NCBI RefSeq assembly: GCF_024763615.1
Contig: NC_077224.1
Span: 56,120,712-56,184,711 of the forward strand
Length of the DNA stretch: 64,000 nucleotides
Source of the DNA: Phlebotomus papatasi
Taxonomy: Eukaryota; Arthropoda; Insecta; Diptera; Psychodidae
Direction: 5' to 3'
Positions within the stretch are counted from its first letter, which is position 1. Each line of letters starts with the position of its first letter. Under the pieces are notes generated by a model. The model did not search any database and was not told the DNA's origin. It was given only the letters and a program-made list of their open reading frames with translations. The position numbers were made by a program, and so were the translations under genes. Below are positions 59,145 through 64,000 of the stretch, in pieces.

Positions 59145-59182
59145 GTGAGAGAAAAAATATGTAGAAATGGTGGTTTTAATAT

Positions 59183-59219
59183 TTTATTTTTAAAGATATT
59201 TTTGGGATTTTTTTTTATT
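59183..59219 (-). terminator. Candidate polyadenylation signals of the convergent minus-strand gene
   Basis: On the minus strand AATAAA occurs at 59219-59214 and 59188-59183, 50-85 bp after the stop of the Arg/Gly-rich frame. A further AATAAA overlaps that stop at 59272-59267. Confidence 0.4.
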
Positions 59220-59267
59220 TTACAATATTCTGGACAGTGAGTGTTAAGTGCAAGTCTTAGTATTGTT

Positions 59268-59640
59268 TTATTGTGCTGGTGCATCTCTTTGAACTCTGCG
59301 ATTTCTTCGGCGTCCTCCGATTGCCCGTCTAAGATTTCTCGTACGACGCCCTCGGCGACCTTGACGTCCACGACGGCCTCTTCGTCCTTGTCTTCCTCGT
59401 CTTCCTCCTTGTCCTCCACGTCCACGACGCCTTCTGCGACCACTGCCGCGACGACCACCTCGTCGACGTCGTCCACGTAGACGTCTTCCACGTCTACCAC
59501 GACGACGTCTTCCAATGCGACCACCGCGCCTCCGTCCGAGTCTCCTGCGACGGCGCCACGGCGGCCTTAATACACCACCGTCATTGCCTCCATCTCCTGG
59601 AGCAGAGGGCTCAACGTAATTCCCTCCTGATGGATAATCC
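59268..59640 (-). CDS. Putative terminal exon of an Arg/Gly-rich protein gene
   Basis: On the minus strand an acceptor with a pyrimidine tract (cactcttactttcattaaccag) precedes 59640. The frame reads DYPSGGNYVEPSAPGDGGND, then PPW and about 90 residues that are mostly Arg and Gly, and ends RVQRDAPAQ at stop 59268-59270. The segment is far GC-richer than its surroundings. Gly falls every third residue in part of it, but Pro is rare, so it is not a normal collagen. Two other frames are also open: an acidic Asp/Glu/Val frame on the minus strand and a Ser/Thr frame on the + strand. That is expected of a degenerate gtc/gac-type repeat, so a non-coding repeat is an alternative. AATAAA signals just downstream favour a real last exon. 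The product and upstream exons were not recognised. Confidence 0.45.
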
Positions 59641-59822
59641 CTGGTTAATGAAAGTAAGAGTGTTTGATCACTAAACGATCTAATGTCGATTTGCATGACT
59701 TCGAATATTATGAATTGTAAGATCTCATTATTTTTAGTGGAATTGCTTCTAAAGAAAGAAGAGTTAGTGGCATTGACTTACGGTTGTAAGAGAAACATCG
59801 TATTACTCTTTCCGGACCGTAA

Positions 59823-60025
59823 TGCCGGCTTCAGACTGGAGGTTTAGCCTAATTTCCGAAAGTCTCAAAAATCCAAATAACAAGCAATTTTATTGATTTT
59901 TCAAAATCTAATGAATCATTTGCCCTTATAATCCAATCCTAAACAACAATTTCCTGAAATATCTTGTCGGAAAAGGAATTAGAGGAACTAAGCCATATGG
60001 CTAAACCTCAGGTCTGAAGCCCGTA
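59823..60025. repeat. MITE, family C, fourth copy
   Basis: It starts tgccggcttcagactggagg and ends caggtctgaagcccgta. It is in the opposite orientation to the 18.7 kb copy and is followed directly by a family B MITE. Confidence 0.75.
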
Positions 60026-60248
60026 CCCTAGACACATTTACGACTTAAGTGACTTAAGCCGAGACACAGCTTAACGTAATTATAATTAAAATAATGATTT
60101 GACAAAATTTCCATCAGCTTCCCAGTAACTAAGCCTTATTCGGCTTAAGACGAAAGACGGATTTAGTAAGAAACTGATGGAAATGTAATTTAAGCATTAT
60201 TTTGATTATAATTACGGTTTGAGTCGCAATTATGTCTAGCTAGAGCAT
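60024..60248. repeat. MITE, family B
   Basis: Its motifs are ccctagacacatttacgact, cagcttaacgtaattataat, ttcccagtaactaagc, ggaaatgtaatttaagcatt and a terminal tatgtctagctagagcat. Confidence 0.75.
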
Positions 60249-61640
60249 AACATATCCAGCGACCCAATTTCGCGAGTTCTTGATCAAGAAAGTTTTAGCT
60301 CGGAAACCAATTACGCTGCTGTAAATAATATCCTAGATTTGGACATCCTTATAGTTTGTAATTATCCAAAAGAATCGGATTTTTATCACTTCTAACTATA
60401 GTTCAAAAAAATATTTTTCAGGATTCCAAAGAATGCGAAAGAGTTAAATTTTGTAAAACCGTAAAATATCGTTTCTGTAATACTTAGAAGGTTCTTACAA
60501 TGACATTTTAACCGTGCATGTTTTAATACTATCAAATGCTCTAATCTGGGCGCTTCGCTATGTCGATCGTTTATGACTACGCTATCTAGATAATCCACAT
60601 AAAATAATCTTTTTTTATTTTTATTTCCGTAATATAGTCATTACAATAACATAATATAACTATTCAACATTTAGAAAAATCAAAAATAATATTTTTATCC
60701 ATTAAGCTCCAGTTTAAGCTCCACAGCAGTGACAAATTGAAAAAAAAACAGATTTTATATCTGGTCTGAATTCGAGTAGTAGAGGAAAGTACTCTCCCTT
60801 TGAACGTTCTTGCCTTCGAATACAGTTAATTTTCTTTCACTTTCCCTAAAAGACTTACACATTTCTATTAAATATTAGTGGGCTTATTGTGAATTATTGA
60901 TAATTAATTGATAATCATGTGAGAGTCTCTTATGGCCTCTACACACTACAGAAAAATATGTCCATATTTTAGAGTTTTTGCTACATAAGCGTAGGAAATT
61001 TTCTTCAATATGGACAGAAATTTCTCTAAAGTGTAGAGGCCATTAGGGAAAGGAAAGGAAATTCACATTATGTGAAGGCACGAATGTTTGAAGGGAGAGT
61101 ACTTTCCCCTACTAACTACTTGGTTTGGGTACCAGAACATGTAAATATCCTGGGAAATTAAGTTGTCTATAGGCTATCGAAAATTTTTGTTTATTTCGAA
61201 TTATACCAATATTGTAAGAATTAGCGAGCCCATTAAGAAGAGGGACTCAGGGTTCCCATCTTTCAATGTGGATACTCCATTTATGCTACTTTTACTAAAT
61301 GTTTTATTTCTACTAGGAATCAAAATTTTCTACTCAATAATGAGAGAATATGATAGGGCTCTAAGAGATAGAGAGAACAAGGACTGATCAATTAAAGACA
61401 TAATTTTAAAAAGTGAAAAGAAATATTGAGAAAATGTAAAAATCTAATGCCTATCTACAACAGGGGCTCAACAGAGATATCACGAAAATTCTAATTAGGG
61501 TCGAAGAAACAACTGCTCGGCTAGGAATACTCTTGCCAGTTTCTATCTTGCTTAGATAAAATTCAAGAAATATTGACGTTTTTCATTAATCTTTTTTTAC
61601 ATAAGAATAAGTGATCAAATTACATATCCCAATTAAATAC
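60249..61640. other. Non-coding stretch with one small MITE
   Basis: No exon is recognised. The only identified element is the family H MITE at 60933-61042. It could be intron of the minus-strand gene, but this is not shown. Confidence 0.4.
60933..61042. repeat. MITE, family H, 110 bp, TTA target duplication
   Basis: Ends tggcctctacacac and gtgtagaggcca are perfect inverted repeats, flanked by TTA on both sides. Confidence 0.85.
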
Positions 61641-61850
61641 AGGTTTTTTTTTAAATATTTTTTTTTTAATTTTAAATTTTAATTTTTTTAATTTAATTTT
61701 TTTAATTTATTTTTATTTAATTTAATTTAATTTAATTTAATTTAATTTAATTTAATTAAAATAAAAATTAAATTTTAAATTTAAATTTTATTTAAAATTA
61801 AAATTTAAATTTAAATTTTAGCTTTTAAAAGCAAATTGAAATATTATATT
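61640..61850. repeat. Pure A/T low-complexity tract with (tttaa)n core
   Basis: About 200 bp are almost entirely A and T. A core of roughly nine tttaa pentamers lies near 61716-61756, followed by palindromic aaatttaaattt sequence. Confidence 0.85.
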
Positions 61851-61868
61851 AATAAAAATTGAGTTATA

Positions 61869-62375
61869 GGGTAAGTGTACCGAATTTCGGCATAAGTTCC
61901 ATGCAAGCGCCAAAGTCTTAAATTTGAAATGTAATATTTTTTAATTAAATTAATTTTTTTGTTTCTTTTTATGAAGTGTTGATTGGAACCTTGTAGATAG
62001 TTTATCGTCTCTGTTTTCTCTAAAATCAATCTTAATAAGTTTTAAAATGAATAAAATTATAGACATAACTTTGGATATTGCGAGAGTGTTAAACAGATTT
62101 CTGTTCGCTTGGTACGTAATCCCAAGAAATTTTGTGTTTTTAGATTTTGTGTTCTTTGTGGACATTGGATACTATTTCGGCCACCTTGATTCTAATAGTT
62201 CCTTGCCCTTCCAGAATTCTTCGACTCTTTTCCACATCATTTCCTTCGTCGAAGCGATTTTTTTTGTTTTTTTTTTTTGCATTGAATGAAAAAAATGTAT
62301 AAGATAAATAAAGTTTTATGGAAACAGAAGAAGTGGCCGAAATTACAAGCTGCCCAAAATCTGGTATACTTAACC
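61869..62375. mobile_element. Pogo-like non-autonomous element, family G
   Basis: Ends gggtaagtgtaccgaatttc and gaaa...ggtatacttaacc are inverted repeats flanked by TA. It shares an eroded minus-strand helix-turn-helix coding remnant near 62190-62240 with the copy at 9638-10452. Confidence 0.6.
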
Positions 62376-63401
62376 TATATCTACATTATTAACAGAAACA
62401 AAAATTAAAAGAGAAAAATTCTCGCAAATTAAATGTCAATCAAAAACTCCAATACACGCATATATTCATCTTTCTCCTGGAAGTAAGAAAAAACGGCAGA
62501 AAACGTGATAAAACTCAAGGCTGATAAGGAATCATTATGTGATAAGACCTCGGAAAGTGGGTGAAGTCTCAGACTTAACATTCAAATGATTTTTCTTTGC
62601 TATCAAGAAATATGTATAAATTCATACCTCAGCAATTTTTCTCTATATTAAAAAAGTCAGTATAAAAAAGTGAATTAAATAACCCAGAATTTGAAAAAAG
62701 AAAGAGCTTAATGATCAGACTAATTTAATACATGTCACTTCAATTATTATTCCATTTTCATAGCTTAACACGTGCACCCGGTTCAGTGTAGGTATCATAT
62801 TTCCTATTTTTCTTTTATCTGGAGCACCTTATCAATTTCACGAACATATGACTATACCTAGTGAAAGAATTGTGGGCAAAGTCACATCATGACGCCGCAA
62901 AAATAAATTGCGCATATCAATTATGGATGTTTTTCACTTTTCTTCAGGTTCAGAGAAATAAAATTTGCATTTTTTCCAATAAAATGTGTTTTTTTCCTGA
63001 ATCGTGAGAAAAGGTTCTTCTGATTAGAAATTAGTCACGCAATAGACCAAAGTGTTTACTGATTAGAAGAATTTAAAAGTCTTATGTTTACTTCTTGGTA
63101 GTTTCATCATTTTTTCGGTGCTTAAGAACAGATTTAAATTCATTCAAAAATCTTTGCAAATATTATTAATTTAAACTAATAGAAGAAAAATATTTGTTTT
63201 GAATATTTGTTAATCAATAAGTTAAAAAAACCTGGCTAACTGTTGTATTAACTTTTTTGAGAATTTCAAAACCCTTTGAAACCGAACCTAAATTGTATCC
63301 AAATCAGTTGAGAATTATACTTATTGTCGTTAGTTATGGGCATGATCAACCAAATAAAACCTATTTGATTCTCATTTTTTTCTTTTACTGTAAATTATAA
63401 T
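62376..63401. other. Non-coding stretch, nothing recognised
   Basis: AT-rich sequence without exon, RNA gene or repeat ends. Confidence 0.45.
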
Positions 63402-63901
63402 NNNNNNNNNNNNNNNNNNNNNNNNNNNNNNNNNNNNNNNNNNNNNNNNNNNNNNNNNNNNNNNNNNNNNNNNNNNNNNNNNNNNNNNNNNNNNNNNNNN
63501 NNNNNNNNNNNNNNNNNNNNNNNNNNNNNNNNNNNNNNNNNNNNNNNNNNNNNNNNNNNNNNNNNNNNNNNNNNNNNNNNNNNNNNNNNNNNNNNNNNNN
63601 NNNNNNNNNNNNNNNNNNNNNNNNNNNNNNNNNNNNNNNNNNNNNNNNNNNNNNNNNNNNNNNNNNNNNNNNNNNNNNNNNNNNNNNNNNNNNNNNNNNN
63701 NNNNNNNNNNNNNNNNNNNNNNNNNNNNNNNNNNNNNNNNNNNNNNNNNNNNNNNNNNNNNNNNNNNNNNNNNNNNNNNNNNNNNNNNNNNNNNNNNNNN
63801 NNNNNNNNNNNNNNNNNNNNNNNNNNNNNNNNNNNNNNNNNNNNNNNNNNNNNNNNNNNNNNNNNNNNNNNNNNNNNNNNNNNNNNNNNNNNNNNNNNNN
63901 N
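63402..63901. other. Assembly gap of 500 N
   Basis: Exactly 500 N, so the size is most likely a placeholder and not measured. Confidence 0.99.
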
Positions 63902-64000
63902 ATCCCCAAACGTTTTGTATAAGTCTATCCCATTCTTACGCACTTAAAATTGGATTGAACTAAATTGAATTTGTCATGACGTTCAAAAAGAGAAGAAGAA

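Larger units (their letters stand above)
52048..59165 (+). other. Probable long 3' UTR of tai, interrupted by transposons
   Basis: Directly after the stop, the + strand becomes strongly A-rich, with many A-runs and few T-runs, from about 52190 to 55050 and again from about 57830 to 59165. Between them sits a repeat block. The skew ends near an AATAAA at 59139-59144, where the + strand turns T-rich. Earlier AATAAA sites at about 53719 and 53782 could give shorter ends. The extent is inferred from composition only. Confidence 0.5.

Noticed and set aside
63385..63943. Long minus-strand frames
   Set aside because: They run through the 500-N gap and have no sequence content.
1..64000. CRISPR arrays, operons or bacterial genes
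   Set aside because: The repeats are dispersed or palindromic transposon ends with no regular spacers, and the gene structure is intron-rich and eukaryotic.

Overview
This is an AT-rich eukaryotic window, most likely from a dipteran insect and probably a lower (nematoceran) fly. Introns are GT/AG-bounded, several are only 60-83 bp, coding exons are CAG/CAA-rich, and the non-coding DNA is full of MITEs, tRNA-derived SINEs and a Tc1/mariner element of the DD37E type known from mosquitoes. The species assignment is inference. One protein gene dominates the window and bacterial-type features are absent.

The main gene lies on the + strand from about 26.8 to 52.0 kb (CDS), followed by a probable 3' UTR to about 59.2 kb. 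I identify it as taiman (tai), the insect p160/SRC nuclear-receptor coactivator that works with the ecdysone and juvenile-hormone receptors. Thirteen exon blocks join with consistent reading phase. In order they encode a bHLH, PAS-A, PAS-B, a cluster of LxxLL nuclear-receptor boxes, an AD1/CBP-binding-like region, poly-Q activation regions and a last LxxLL box five residues before the stop. From the first ATG seen, the protein is 1561 residues, or 1581 if a 60-bp in-frame intron is retained. At least one coding exon upstream of 26,831 was not found.

Layout: 1-26.8 kb is non-coding, either 5' flank or a long 5' intron, with MITEs, SINEs and a pogo-related remnant between TE-poor AT-rich stretches. 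26.8-52.0 kb holds the tai exons, with transposons in the large introns (I-like/Jockey-like RNase H remnant at 29.6-30.2 kb, complete 1303-bp mariner at 32.7-34.0 kb, foldback-like element at 38.5-39.5 kb, MITE clusters at 42.5-44.2 kb, SINE and foldback at 46-48 kb). 52.0-59.2 kb is strongly A-biased on the + strand and looks like a very long 3' UTR split by a block of MITEs and a SINE at 55.1-57.8 kb. 59.23-59.64 kb looks like the terminal exon of a convergent minus-strand gene for an Arg/Gly-rich protein. 59.8-64 kb is repeat-rich and non-coding, with a pure A/T satellite and a 500-bp assembly gap.

The most interesting point is a 60-bp, stop-free, phase-0 intron inside the second LxxLL box of tai. 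Splicing makes the box (LKGLL) and retention breaks it, so splicing could tune which hormone receptors the coactivator binds.
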